From Gammaproteobacteria bacterium UBA2679 (GTDB lineage Bacteria > Pseudomonadota > Gammaproteobacteria > Pseudomonadales > Oleiphilaceae), in NCBI GenBank assembly GCA_002354735.1, contig DEMD01000010.1, forward strand, positions 248,001-312,000: 64,000 nucleotides of DNA. Reading direction: 5' to 3'. The notes under the pieces were generated by a model, which did not search any database, had not been told where the DNA came from, and saw only the letters and a list, made by a program, of their open reading frames with translations. Shown in pieces: positions 44,828-53,750 of this stretch (position 1 is its first letter; each line of letters starts with the position of its first letter). Both the position numbers and the translations under genes were made by a program.

Positions 44828-47329
44828 TCAGGTTGAGGGTCCGCCGTCTCCTGAATCCGTTGACGGATGAATCGAGCGCTGCGAGGTGGGGGGCAAAGCT
44901 ACGGGAATGGCAGTGTCGCCGAGCGAGAACGCTGCAAGATGATCCATCAGCCATTGCTCAGCCACTGCGGCCTCCATGGGCCGGGCAAAATAATAGCCCT
45001 GGACAAAATCGCAGCACTCATCGCGCAGGAACTCCAGTTGGGCTTCACACTCTATGCCTTCTGCAATGACCGATAGGCCCAGGCTGTGGCTCATGGTGAT
45101 GATCGTCCTCGCCAATGTGGTATTGCCCACGTGCTGAGGTGCCCCGGTGAGAAAGCTGCGGTCAAGCTTGAGACTGTGCAGGGGCAGGCGTTGCAAATAG
45201 CCAAGGTTGGAATAGCCGGTGCCGAAATCATCGATGGCAAATCTTATGCCTTCTTTACATATCTTGTGCAAGCTGGCTTCGGTTACCAGATCATCCTGGA
45301 TGAGTGAGCGTTCGGTCAGTTCCAGTTCCAGGAGATGAGGCGGAAATCCTGAATCTTTTATTACCGACTGCAAGGTCTGGAACAGTTCATCGGTCCGAAG
45401 CTGGTTTGCTGAGATGTTTACGGCAAGCTGAAGGTCTTCGCCGGTCGCGATCTGCCATTTTCGCATCTGAAGGCAGGCGGTCTGCAGCAGCCAATTGCCA
45501 ATGGGCGCTATCATCCCATTCTCCTCTGCCAGAGCAATGAACCGCTCCGGAGACACGTTGCCCATTGCACTGTTTTGCCACCGAAGCAGGGATTCGAATC
45601 CGGCCACCTTTCCACTTTGGACCATAACTATTGGCTGGTAGTGCACACTCAGCTCGTCACGCTCAAGTGCATATCTCAGGTTCAGTTCGAGCTCCTGGCG
45701 TTCACGCAACTGCGCGTTCATTTCTTCAAGAAAAAACTGATAGTTGTTTCGGCCAGTTTCCTTTGCGCGATACAAGGCAATGTCTGCATGGCGCAATAGA
45801 CTCTCGTAATTTTCCCCGTCGCCCGGATACACCGCTATGCCTACGCTGCAGGTCACGAAGGCTTCGCTACCATTCAAGACGAAGGGCCTGGCAAAGCTTT
45901 CGACGACTTGCTCGGCGGTTCGCTCGGCAAGCTCGACACGCGCAAGGTTAGGCAGGATGATGAGGAACTCATCGCCACCGAAGCGTGCGAGCAACTGGCC
46001 CTCCTGCATTACCGTGCCTAGCCGGCCTGCAGTCTGCTTCAGCAGTTCGTCCCCCACCTCATGGCCCAGGGTATCGTTGACATGCATGAAATTGTCGAGA
46101 TCGATGAACATGAGGGCTACGTTGGTGTTCTGACTACGAGCGTGTTCGACTTCCAACTGCAGGCGCTCAGTGGCGAAAGCGCGGTTCGCCAGCTTCGTCA
46201 AGTCATCCGTCGACGCTTGTAGTCGAAGGCTTTCTTCATAGTTCTTCCGTTCAGTGATCTCGGTCACCACGCCGACAAAGCCTATGACCGTACCATCATC
46301 GCTGCGTTCAGGAGCTGCCTGAGTCGTCACCCACACGACCCGTCCATCTGGGCGGCTGACTCGATATTCCGCGTCGAAGGCCACGCCTTGCCGCGACGTA
46401 GTACGCCAGAGTTCTGCGACATAGCGCCTGTCGTGAACATGCACGGCATTGATCCAGCCCGAGCCCAGAATCTGTTTGCTTCGCATGCCGTACATTTGCG
46501 CCAGACGACTGTTGGTATAGATGCACTCACCCTCGACATCGCTGCGGAAAATGCCAGCAGGCACGGCAGCCGCCAGCGTGCGATACTGATTTTCGCTCTC
46601 TCGAAGGGCCTTTTCTGCTGCTCGAAGTTCGGTGGTGTCTACATTTGTGCCAATCAACTGTATCGGTCGCCCTCTGCTGTCATACACGCAGCGCCCCTTG
46701 CCGAGTATCCATCGGGGCGTCCCTTCCGCGGTGAGAATGCGGAATTCCGCCTCATAGATGCTTTTGCGCTCAATAGCCTCCATGAGACGCTGACGCACCA
46801 TGGTCTGATCGTCCGGGTGAATCCGCGCAATCATTTTTTCCGCAGTGAGCACCTTCTCAACATCAGGTAAGCCAAACAGGCTGCGTAACACGGTCGAACC
46901 GTAGATCAGGTCGGTGGTGAGATCCCATTCCCACGTGCCGATTCTGGCTACCGTGGTAGCGAAATCGTAGCGGGCTTCCGAGATCTTGAGTTGCAGATAA
47001 TGCTGGCGACTCCAGTGAAGCACTTGCGCCATGGCGAGACTGACCAGAACGAAGGTCAGTAAACGTCCTCGAGCGGCGGCGCCCTGAACATTAAATTCCT
47101 GATAGGGCTGCATAAACAGGTAAGCTGCTGCAATTGCGCCCAATAGCGTGACGAGCGTTGCGGAGCGACGGCCAAAAAACCAGGCGCTCAGAAATACGAC
47201 GGGGTAAATCAGAATAAATGGCGCATTGCGTGCGAGCGGGTCCGCTGCCCATTGCATCAGGAGTACAACCGCAAGCGCCACGACCGCTGTGATGTCCCGG
47301 ACCAAGGCCGAAGAGCGGGAAGGTTTCAA
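44828..47329 (-). CDS. Membrane PAS-GGDEF-EAL protein (cyclic di-GMP turnover)
   Basis: 833 residues. N-terminal membrane region of about three or four helices (about 10-110, like the KdpD-type DUF4118 segment), two PAS/PAC modules (about 120-245 and 250-375), GGDEF (about 380-545) with intact RFGGDEF near 451, and EAL (about 560-805). The inhibitory RxxD site ahead of GGDEF is missing (MQEGQLLARF). In the EAL domain the signature is ESL (GFESLLRW), while ELELTERS, AIDDFGTGYSNLGYL, LKLDRSF and VIAEGIE are kept, so phosphodiesterase activity is plausible. Catalytic direction cannot be read from the sequence. Confidence 0.92.
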   Translation of the reverse strand: MKPSRSSALVRDITAVVALAVVLLMQWAADPLARNAPFILIYPVVFLSAWFFGRRSATLVTLLGAIAAAYLFMQPYQEFNVQGAAARGRLLTFVLVSLAMAQVLHWSRQHYLQLKISEARYDFATTVARIGTWEWDLTTDLIYGSTVLRSLFGLPDVEKVLTAEKMIARIHPDDQTMVRQRLMEAIERKSIYEAEFRILTAEGTPRWILGKGRCVYDSRGRPIQLIGTNVDTTELRAAEKALRESENQYRTLAAAVPAGIFRSDVEGECIYTNSRLAQMYGMRSKQILGSGWINAVHVHDRRYVAELWRTTSRQGVAFDAEYRVSRPDGRVVWVTTQAAPERSDDGTVIGFVGVVTEITERKNYEESLRLQASTDDLTKLANRAFATERLQLEVEHARSQNTNVALMFIDLDNFMHVNDTLGHEVGDELLKQTAGRLGTVMQEGQLLARFGGDEFLIILPNLARVELAERTAEQVVESFARPFVLNGSEAFVTCSVGIAVYPGDGENYESLLRHADIALYRAKETGRNNYQFFLEEMNAQLRERQELELNLRYALERDELSVHYQPIVMVQSGKVAGFESLLRWQNSAMGNVSPERFIALAEENGMIAPIGNWLLQTACLQMRKWQIATGEDLQLAVNISANQLRTDELFQTLQSVIKDSGFPPHLLELELTERSLIQDDLVTEASLHKICKEGIRFAIDDFGTGYSNLGYLQRLPLHSLKLDRSFLTGAPQHVGNTTLARTIITMSHSLGLSVIAEGIECEAQLEFLRDECCDFVQGYYFARPMEAAVAEQWLMDHLAAFSLGDTAIPVALPPTSQRSIHPSTDSGDGGPST

Positions 47330-47434
47330 ACAATTCTCCAGTGCTGAGCGGTTATGACTGCGCTATGGCTTCACCGGCCTATCATCGCGGCGAGGCAGGT
47401 GATCATCCCGAGATCTATCCAAGGTGCCATCGGC

Positions 47435-47450
47435 TTGCACCGTGGTGCAA
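47435..47450. promoter_or_regulatory. Palindromic candidate operator upstream of greB
   Basis: TTGCACC and GGTGCAA are perfect seven-base inverted repeats separated by GT. The site is in the divergent region between the PAS-GGDEF-EAL gene and greB, 106 bases before the former and 144 before the latter. No T-run follows on either strand, which argues against a terminator. A TAATAT hexamer lies about 35 bases downstream towards greB. The binding protein is unknown. Confidence 0.5.
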
Positions 47451-47593
47451 ACCCCCGGGATCTGCATCGAGCATAGACACTCTGCTAATATACGCCTCGT
47501 TATTAGGCTATTCCATAACCACTTGAGCTGACAGAAGGTTGAGAGTTGGCCCCTCATTAACAGATGTTCAGACTCGCTATTACAGTGCCTCCC

Positions 47594-48067
47594 ATGAGAA
47601 CAAAACTGATTACCAGAAGCGGCTTTGAGCGCCTGAAGGCGGAGTTGGACAAACTTTGGCGCGAAGAAAGACCCGAAGTGACGAAGAAGGTGTCCTGGGC
47701 GGCAAGCCTTGGCGATCGCAGCGAAAATGCTGACTACCAATATAACAAGCGTCTCTTGAGGCAGATTGATAAACGGGTAAGGTACCTGCGTCAGTCTCTC
47801 GAGGAGCTGCGAGTCGTTGATTACGCACCTGAGCAGGAAGGAGCCGTCTTTTTCGGTGCTTGGGTCGGCATCGAGAACGACGAAGAGGTCCATCGGCGTT
47901 TCCGCATTGTAGGCTACGACGAGATCTTCGACAGGAGAGACTTTATTTCGATCGACTCACCGATGGCCCGGGCGCTACTGAAGAAAAAGGTCGGTGATGA
48001 GGCCGTGGTAGAAACCCCGTCTGGACCTGCGCTCTGGTATATCACCAGTATTGAGTACGAAAAGTAG
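47594..48067 (+). CDS. greB: Transcription elongation factor GreB
   Basis: 157 residues. N-terminal coiled coil with the catalytic acidic tip in GDRSENADYQYNKRLLRQID (LGDRSENADYQYNK), preceded by WREERPEVTKKVSWAASLG, and a C-terminal FKBP-like domain (FGAWVGIENDE, RIVGYDEIFDRRD, SIDSPMARALLKK). GreB rescues backtracked RNA polymerase by stimulating transcript cleavage. ATG 47594 gives the canonical MRTKLITRSGF start; ATG 47564 would add ten residues. Confidence 0.96.
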   Translation: MRTKLITRSGFERLKAELDKLWREERPEVTKKVSWAASLGDRSENADYQYNKRLLRQIDKRVRYLRQSLEELRVVDYAPEQEGAVFFGAWVGIENDEEVHRRFRIVGYDEIFDRRDFISIDSPMARALLKKKVGDEAVVETPSGPALWYITSIEYEK

Positions 48068-48178
48068 TTGCCCAGATTCTCATTGCGGGATTGTATAAGA
48101 GCGCACAATATCCCCGGCGTATTGTATGGATAATATACGGTGCACAGAAACTATAACTAGAAAAAACGGGAAGACTAC

Positions 48179-48898
48179 ATGGACTCACTCACACGAATTG
48201 GGATGGCCGCTGTGGTCGGCCTCCTGCTCAGTTCAAGCCTGCTCAGCTTTGCCGAAGAAGATGAGCTCATAGATATTGTCGATCCAGTTTCCTCCGCTGA
48301 GCAGGAGGTTACGGAGCGCGTCGAATATACTGAAGTCGAAGTGGTTGAAGAGTTGGTGCAGCAGGATGCCGCGGAAAGTCAGGCGCGTAGTGAAGAAAGC
48401 GAAAAGGAAATCGTGACGCAGCCACTGCTGATCGATCCGAAGACTGAAGAGATCGAGGCTGTCGTCATTCAGGCCGACGTGCCAGGACCAGAAATTATCA
48501 AAAAAGATGAATTTGTCATTCTGGAAAGTAAGCCGCTTGATACTGGCACACCACAAAATGTGCCCTCGGCAGAGCGCAACAGTAATCTGATAGATCCCCA
48601 ACGTGCCGACCGTTCGACAGTGGAGACCATTCCGTTCAAGCCAATGGACCTGCAGGCTCTGGCCGAAATGGGTATCGACGGCGCGCTTGATGCACCCGAT
48701 CTCGATCGATCGGACGACCCCCAGGCTCCAGTGTCGCCACTATCTGACGAGCAGGCTCGGGAACAGCTGAGAAAGTACGACACTCGCGAAGACCTCGGGC
48801 GCTTCAACGTGCCTACAGAATTCCGTCTGCGTCCGGCTCCAGTTGATGTGACGGGTCGCACTTACAATTACGACTATCTCATCTCGACACCGCGTTAG
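48179..48898 (+). CDS. Acidic exported protein of unknown function
   Basis: 239 residues. A signal peptide (about 1-25, with cleavage after SFA) is followed by a very acidic, low-complexity stretch (EEDELIDIVDPVSSAEQE, TEVEVVEELVQQDAAES) and a probably disordered, Asp/Pro-rich remainder. The last ~30 residues (FNVPTEFRLRPAPVDVTGR, NYDYLIS) look more ordered. No cysteine, no membrane helix after the signal. I do not recognise it. A likely promoter region with TATAAG and GATAATAT lies in the 110 bases before it. Confidence 0.7.
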   Translation: MDSLTRIGMAAVVGLLLSSSLLSFAEEDELIDIVDPVSSAEQEVTERVEYTEVEVVEELVQQDAAESQARSEESEKEIVTQPLLIDPKTEEIEAVVIQADVPGPEIIKKDEFVILESKPLDTGTPQNVPSAERNSNLIDPQRADRSTVETIPFKPMDLQALAEMGIDGALDAPDLDRSDDPQAPVSPLSDEQAREQLRKYDTREDLGRFNVPTEFRLRPAPVDVTGRTYNYDYLISTPR

Positions 48899-49014
48899 AC
48901 GCCCGGCCAATTGCGCCTGCCGGGTGGTGCCCTGCCAAACGGTGGGTGTTACCTGGCAGCCATATCCGGCCATATGCAGACGCAGCATTTCGGCCCTGCG
49001 CCTGTCGTGCTGTG
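48899..49014. other. Convergent gap with two hairpins
   Basis: CCCGGC/GCCGGG and CTGCCA/TGGCAG inverted repeats lie between the acidic protein gene (plus) and the acyl-CoA-binding protein gene (minus). Neither is followed by a T-run, so any termination here would be weak or Rho-dependent. Confidence 0.4.
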
Positions 49015-49281
49015 TTATCGGTTCTTCAGATTCTCGATCGAATCGATATAGCGCTGCATGGCCGATTCCTTGCTGATGCCTTTTAGATCCGCCCATGCGT
49101 CGTACTTGGCGCGGTTGATGAAATCCATCATGCCAGGGCGGCTGCCCGTTACGTCACCTTCGGTGGCCTGCTTGTACAGACCATAGAGCTCCAGCTTCAA
49201 TTCGTTGGAAGGTTTGAAATCACCCTCGGCGGTTTTGACGTAGTCGACGGTCTCGTAAAATTCCTTTTCCAGGTCGCTCAT
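49015..49281 (-). CDS. Acyl-CoA-binding protein
   Basis: 88 residues, a complete four-helix ACBP: LKLELYGLYKQATEGDVTGS holds the conserved YGLYKQAT signature, followed by SRPGMMDFINRAKYDAW and ESAMQRYIDSI. It binds long-chain acyl-CoA esters in the cytoplasm. ATG 49281 has AAAGGAG six bases upstream; longer in-frame starts reach into the neighbouring promoter. ACBPs are common in eukaryotes and scattered in bacteria. Confidence 0.95.
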   Translation of the reverse strand: MSDLEKEFYETVDYVKTAEGDFKPSNELKLELYGLYKQATEGDVTGSRPGMMDFINRAKYDAWADLKGISKESAMQRYIDSIENLKNR

Positions 49282-49345
49282 GTATTCTCCTTTGGGGTAG
49301 GGCAGGCTAGTAGCGCGCAATGCGCTGGGTCGGGTATTCCGCAGG

Positions 49346-49373
49346 GGTGCTCCACACGGGGTGCTCCACACGG
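49346..49373. repeat. 14-base tandem direct repeat
   Basis: GGTGCTCCACACGG occurs at 49346-49359 and again at 49360-49373, between the divergent acyl-CoA-binding protein and DUF4442 genes. Two copies in a promoter region could be a regulator site or a simple duplication. Confidence 0.8.
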
Positions 49374-49447
49374 GACATTTGCAATTTTGCAGAACTGTGC
49401 CAAGAATACCGCCCTCACTCACAAGTTGGAAGGATGCCTGCATCAGC

Positions 49448-49930
49448 ATGAATAAACTTGCCTCTATCGTCGGTCGGATTAACGGATTACCGGGCTTTGC
49501 CCGTTCGCGCGCACTGACGCTGTTCTTCAATCGGCTGGTGAAGTACGCAGGCACCAGTGGGACCGTGGTCGAGAAACTCACCACCAATCACTGCATCGTG
49601 ACACTGAAGAATCGTAAGCGGGTTCAGAACCATATTGGTAGTGTGCATGCGGTCGCCTGTGCACTGATTGCCGAGTCTGCAACCGGTTTTGTGGTGGGTA
49701 TGAATGTGCCGGACGACAAGGTGCCCGTCATCAAGAGCATGAACATCGACTATGTGAAGCGGGCAAAGGGCGATATGCGTGCCGAAGCCAGACTTACCGC
49801 GGCCCAGATACAGGCGATGAAGACGCAGGACAAGGGCGAAGCGGTGGTCGAAGTCGTTATCACAGATGCCGAGGGAAAATCGCCCTTGCTGGCAAAGATG
49901 GTTTGGGCCTGGACGCCGAAGCGTCGCTAG
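49448..49930 (+). CDS. DUF4442 hotdog-fold protein
   Basis: 160 residues, PaaI/YiiD-like hotdog fold assigned to DUF4442. LTTNHCIVTLKNRKRVQNHI, GSVHAVACALIAESATGFV and KVPVIKSMNIDYVKRAKGDM are the typical segments. Members are thioesterase-like, and the adjacent acyl-CoA-binding protein makes an acyl-CoA substrate reasonable but unproven. ATG 49448 gives the family start. It overlaps the convergent helicase stop by four bases. Confidence 0.85.
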   Translation: MNKLASIVGRINGLPGFARSRALTLFFNRLVKYAGTSGTVVEKLTTNHCIVTLKNRKRVQNHIGSVHAVACALIAESATGFVVGMNVPDDKVPVIKSMNIDYVKRAKGDMRAEARLTAAQIQAMKTQDKGEAVVEVVITDAEGKSPLLAKMVWAWTPKRR

Positions 49931-52182
49931 GATGTTCGGTCCGGAGAGACTGAGCGGCCATGAACAGGAGCGTCGCGGTTATCGTGCAACAGCTTCAGGT
50001 ATCGTTCGATAACTGGCGTTTCGGATTTGGGATCCACGCCATCCTCCAGCTGCTCTACCGCCGCCAATGAAGCTTCGAGCTTCATCTCGGCAATGAAGGG
50101 GCTCACGGTGCCAGTGCCCGAGTCAGGTGCTGGCGCGGAGAGATAGAGGGCATGCCGTGCTCTCGTGATAGCTACATAGGCCAGACGCCGTTCCGCTTCG
50201 AGGTCAGTCGGCTTCCCGGCGGCTTCTGCACTCTGCCCGTTGCGCCGGTAAGGCAGCACACTGTCCCTGAAGCCGGCTACGACCACGGTAGGCCATTCAA
50301 GCCCCTTGGTTTTGTGTATGGTCGTGAGCTCAACGATAGCAGCCCTGTGGTCGCTGCCGCTGCGCTGGCCGTTGCTCAGTCCGGCTTCGGCCCGCAACTC
50401 CTCGAAGTGCTGAAGCGTCTCTCTGACCGGTAGATTCAGGACCTTGATGTAGTAGTAAAGCCCCAGAACATTGTTTACTTTTTCATCGGCGGCTTCGGTT
50501 GTCAGTGCTGATGCGCCCAACTGGGATAGCAGGTCGGTCTGGGTAATGTACTGGCTCAGTACGTTAGCTGCTGAACCCAAACTCAGCGTGGCCGCACGCA
50601 ATGCGGCCAACGTGCCTTCGATTCTGGATAGCTGCCAGCTGCTGATGCCGAATTGGGCCTTACAGTTCTGCTTGTTCAGGCCGATCTGTTCCAGTTGTTC
50701 AGGTGCGGTCGGGTCGATGCGCGCCAGTGACCGCGCCAGGCCCCGCAGCATGTCATCGCGTATTGCAACATGTGGAAAGCGCAGTACCTCCAGCATGATC
50801 TCACTGCGAGTGTCGATCGGTAGCGCGAGCCAGTCGGCCGCGGTCGCCCTTAGCAGATTCAGTACCTGACGTACTTCACGATTGTTCAGAGCGCCCTTGT
50901 TCTCATCTATGCGGTAGGGCATTCGGTTGGCCAGGAGTGCCAGCTCGATTGGCACGGCCTGAGACCAGAGGCGACAGAGAATGGCGACTGGCGTGGTTGC
51001 GCCAGGTGCGGCAGAAGCGGGCGCAAGTGACTGCAGTAGCTTGGCGATGGCATGAGCCTCATCTGTACTTTTGAGCATCTCGACGCTTGTGGCGGGCGTC
51101 GAGAGGTGGGCTCTGCACAGAATGTCCCGCCGCTGCTTGTTGTGTCCGATCAGATGATTGGCGGCGAGCGCAGCACGGTGGCCATACCGAAATGACCAGG
51201 TGAGCTGAAAAGGCGCTGGATTCTCGAAGTCTTCCTGAAAGCGCTTGAGAATGAAGTCGGTACTCGCGCCTCTGAACTCGTAGATGGTCTGGTCGGGATC
51301 GCCAACGATGGTCACCTTGGCGCGGGAGCCGGCAATGTGTTTCAGCAGCTGGTGCTGTACTTCATTGGTGTCCTGGTACTCATCGACAAGCACCACATCC
51401 ATTTTATCGCGTACCAGTTTTCGCAGGTGTTCATGCTTCTGCAGGCATCTCACCGGTTCATACAACATGTCGGCAAAGCTGATACGACTTTCTCGCTGGC
51501 GCCAGTCTTCGAAGCGTTCAGCGACATCCTTGAGAAAGCCGAACTTCGGTTGGATATCCAGCTGCTCGAACGTGAAGTCGAAATCGGTCAGCTGCGCCTT
51601 GCTAATCTCCAGAATCGCCTCGGCTTTCTCGATATGCTCCTTCTTGTCGCGGTTCAGCGTGGTGCGGAGATCTTCCGGCGCAGCTTCCCGTATAAGCCGC
51701 CAGAGCTGGAACTGAATCTCTCCCTCGCTGAGGATCTTCGGATTGAACGGTTCGAGATAGCCTTCGTCGATAAACCGCTTGTACAGGCGCAGCCCCATGG
51801 CGTGATATGTACGAATCTCTGGCAAGGGCTGAGACGGATTTACAGCGCTCATGGCGAGCTTGCGGATTTTCTTCTCGAACTCGAGCTTGGCCGCCCGATT
51901 GAACATCAGCACGAGAATTCGCTGGGCGCTAACGCCGTTGTTCAGCAAGTGCAGGATGCGATGTGCCAGCGTAGTAGTCTTTCCGCTACCGGCAACGGCC
52001 GTAATGGCGGCGTGGCTGACCTCTGCCTCGATGATCGCGCGTTGTTCTGCCGTGAGTTGCACGGTCTCAGCAACAGGCGCGGTCGTCCCTGGTTTGTTCA
52101 AATCGGGCAAAGCGTGTTCCGTGTCGGATTCCTGGCAAGTGAGCCGCAGCTTGCCTGTACTTGTCCTGTTGTTATCGCGCAA
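49927..52182 (-). CDS. UvrD/Rep-family ATP-dependent DNA helicase
   Basis: 751 residues. SF1A motifs in order: Q motif LTAEQRAII, Walker A AVAGSGKTTT near 62-71, VLMFNRAAKLEFEKKI, DEYQDTNEVQHQLLK near 262, VGDPDQTIYEFRGAS, TTIHKTKGLEWPTVVV and AYVAITRARHALYLS near 668. A 3'-5' helicase for repair or replication restart. It is distinct from canonical UvrD and Rep in its N-terminal ~45 residues and shorter C-terminus. The start is TTG 52182, poorly supported; it could begin later. Confidence 0.9.
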   Translation of the reverse strand: MRDNNRTSTGKLRLTCQESDTEHALPDLNKPGTTAPVAETVQLTAEQRAIIEAEVSHAAITAVAGSGKTTTLAHRILHLLNNGVSAQRILVLMFNRAAKLEFEKKIRKLAMSAVNPSQPLPEIRTYHAMGLRLYKRFIDEGYLEPFNPKILSEGEIQFQLWRLIREAAPEDLRTTLNRDKKEHIEKAEAILEISKAQLTDFDFTFEQLDIQPKFGFLKDVAERFEDWRQRESRISFADMLYEPVRCLQKHEHLRKLVRDKMDVVLVDEYQDTNEVQHQLLKHIAGSRAKVTIVGDPDQTIYEFRGASTDFILKRFQEDFENPAPFQLTWSFRYGHRAALAANHLIGHNKQRRDILCRAHLSTPATSVEMLKSTDEAHAIAKLLQSLAPASAAPGATTPVAILCRLWSQAVPIELALLANRMPYRIDENKGALNNREVRQVLNLLRATAADWLALPIDTRSEIMLEVLRFPHVAIRDDMLRGLARSLARIDPTAPEQLEQIGLNKQNCKAQFGISSWQLSRIEGTLAALRAATLSLGSAANVLSQYITQTDLLSQLGASALTTEAADEKVNNVLGLYYYIKVLNLPVRETLQHFEELRAEAGLSNGQRSGSDHRAAIVELTTIHKTKGLEWPTVVVAGFRDSVLPYRRNGQSAEAAGKPTDLEAERRLAYVAITRARHALYLSAPAPDSGTGTVSPFIAEMKLEASLAAVEQLEDGVDPKSETPVIERYLKLLHDNRDAPVHGRSVSPDRTS

Positions 52183-52323
52183 ACTGCTGACTGGGAAGAA
52201 GTAGGGCTCAAGGGCTCACCAATAATAATCGATATTACCAGAACGCCGCGTTGAAGCAGAGCCGCATCGAATAAAGTAGGCAGGCTCCAGCTACAAGGAT
52301 GGCGCGTTTGAAAAGGAATCCTC

Positions 52324-52887
52324 ATGCTCACGAGAAATGCCACGGCCTTGCTGCTGCTGCTTGCCGCCCCCACTGTACTCCAGGGCTGTACCACCCCACC
52401 GAAAACAGATGCCACAGCTGTACTGTCTGCAGCCAACAAGGGCGATACCCAGCGCCTCGTGGACCAGCTCGCGGAGGGTGCTGATCCGAATATTACCGAT
52501 CCTGCCAACATGGAAACGCCTCTACATATTGCGGCGCGGCGCGGCGATAGTCGCGCTGTGCAGGCTCTGGCTGCCTCAGGTGCCGAACTCAATGCCCGTC
52601 GCTCCGATGGTGCGACACCTCTGGCGCTGGCGATTACGAACGGCCATCTGTCGACGTCAAAAGCGCTGATTCGAGCCGGCGCTCGGGTTAATACCCAGTA
52701 TCAGAACAAGCCATTGCTGATGATCGTAGTGGAGCAGGGCTCTTTGCTGATGGCGCAGGTCATGCTTTCAGCCGGCGCAAGCGTCAATGCCCGCGATGCC
52801 GAAGGCGAAACAGCGCTGATGGTAGCAGTGAAGAAGAACAACGAAGATATGCAGATGCTGCTGAGGCAGTCCGGCGGTGAGATCTGA
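52324..52887 (+). CDS. Ankyrin-repeat lipoprotein
   Basis: 187 residues. Lipoprotein signal with VLQGC (Cys22), then four ankyrin repeats (AANKGDTQRLVDQLAEGADP, TPLHIAARRGDSRAVQALAA, TPLALAITNGHLSTSKALIR, TALMVAVKKNNEDMQMLL). Ankyrin repeats mediate protein binding; a periplasmic or outer-membrane location is expected. AAAAGGAATCCTC precedes the ATG. No partner is obvious. Confidence 0.88.
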   Translation: MLTRNATALLLLLAAPTVLQGCTTPPKTDATAVLSAANKGDTQRLVDQLAEGADPNITDPANMETPLHIAARRGDSRAVQALAASGAELNARRSDGATPLALAITNGHLSTSKALIRAGARVNTQYQNKPLLMIVVEQGSLLMAQVMLSAGASVNARDAEGETALMVAVKKNNEDMQMLLRQSGGEI

Positions 52888-52905
52888 CCGATAACCAGAT
52901 CTCAC
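52877..52905. terminator. Hairpin between convergent genes
   Basis: GTGAGATCT (52877-52885) and AGATCTCAC (52897-52905) are perfect nine-base inverted repeats with an 11-base loop, spanning the ankyrin gene's stop codon. A short T-rich stretch (GTCTTTG) follows on the plus strand. Probably a weak terminator for the ankyrin gene, or for speD in the other direction. Confidence 0.45.
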
Positions 52906-52929
52906 AACGTCTTTGAGTAGATGCCGACC

Positions 52930-53733
52930 TTATTCCTGATCGGGCGAGAGATTTCTTGAATAAAAGATTTCTCGCATTTCGCGCTGCAGCCGTCGGCGAA
53001 TGCCCTCAGCCTGATCCTCTTCCATTTCATCGGAACCAGAGCCGAACAGGTAGTTGTCCAGATCGAAATCCTTCAGCATCATCTTCGTGTGGAACAGGTT
53101 TTCCTGGTACACATTCACGTCGATCATCTGATACAGGTTCTGTGTATCCTGGGTGAGGAACTCCTGGATCGAATTGATGTCATGGTCGATGTAAATCTTG
53201 GTGCCGTCGAGTTCGCGGGTAAAGCCACGCACGCGATAGTCGATCGTTACCACATCGGAATCGAAGCTGTGAATAAGATAGTTCAGGGCCTTCAGCGGTG
53301 AGATAAGGCCACAGGTCGACACATCGATATCGGCACGGAAGGTGCTGATACCACCATCCGGATGGCTCTCTGGATAGGTGTGGACCGTTACGTGACTCTT
53401 GTCGAGGTGAGCGACGACGGTTTCAGGCAGCGGGCCAGGCGAAGCCTCGTCAGATCCTGGCGGTGGTGGCACTTCGTGCTCGGCGATGAGCATCGTGACA
53501 CTGGCGCCGTGCGGATCGTAATCCTGACGTGACACGTTAAGAATGTGCGCGCCGATAATCTCGACAACGTCGGTGAGAATCTGGGTCAGACGCTCGGCGT
53601 TGTACTGCTCGTCGATATAGGCGATGTAGGCGTCCTTCTGTTCCTCAGTCACCGCATAGCTCATATCATAGATATTGAAGCTGAGTGATTTGGTCAGATT
53701 GTTGAAGCCGTGCAGTTTTAACTTTTCATTCAT
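52930..53733 (-). CDS. speD: S-adenosylmethionine decarboxylase proenzyme (SpeD)
   Basis: 267 residues, E. coli-type large proenzyme. Self-cleavage occurs before Ser113 in [14 protein letters not shown], making the pyruvoyl group; the catalytic Cys is in [16 protein letters not shown] (C141). The product supplies aminopropyl groups for spermidine. It has a small Pro-rich insert before the cleavage site ([18 protein letters not shown]). It follows the osmC-family gene on the same strand by 17 bases; vfr-osmC-speD is the Pseudomonas order. Confidence 0.96.
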   Translation of the reverse strand: MNEKLKLHGFNNLTKSLSFNIYDMSYAVTEEQKDAYIAYIDEQYNAERLTQILTDVVEIIGAHILNVSRQDYDPHGASVTMLIAEHEVPPPPGSDEASPGPLPETVVAHLDKSHVTVHTYPESHPDGGISTFRADIDVSTCGLISPLKALNYLIHSFDSDVVTIDYRVRGFTRELDGTKIYIDHDINSIQEFLTQDTQNLYQMIDVNVYQENLFHTKMMLKDFDLDNYLFGSGSDEMEEDQAEGIRRRLQREMREIFYSRNLSPDQE

Positions 53734-53750
53734 TGACTGGTCCGCGTGTT

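Noticed and set aside
47435..47450. Reading the greB palindrome as a terminator
   Set aside because: No T-run on either strand and it lies between divergent genes, where a terminator is not expected.
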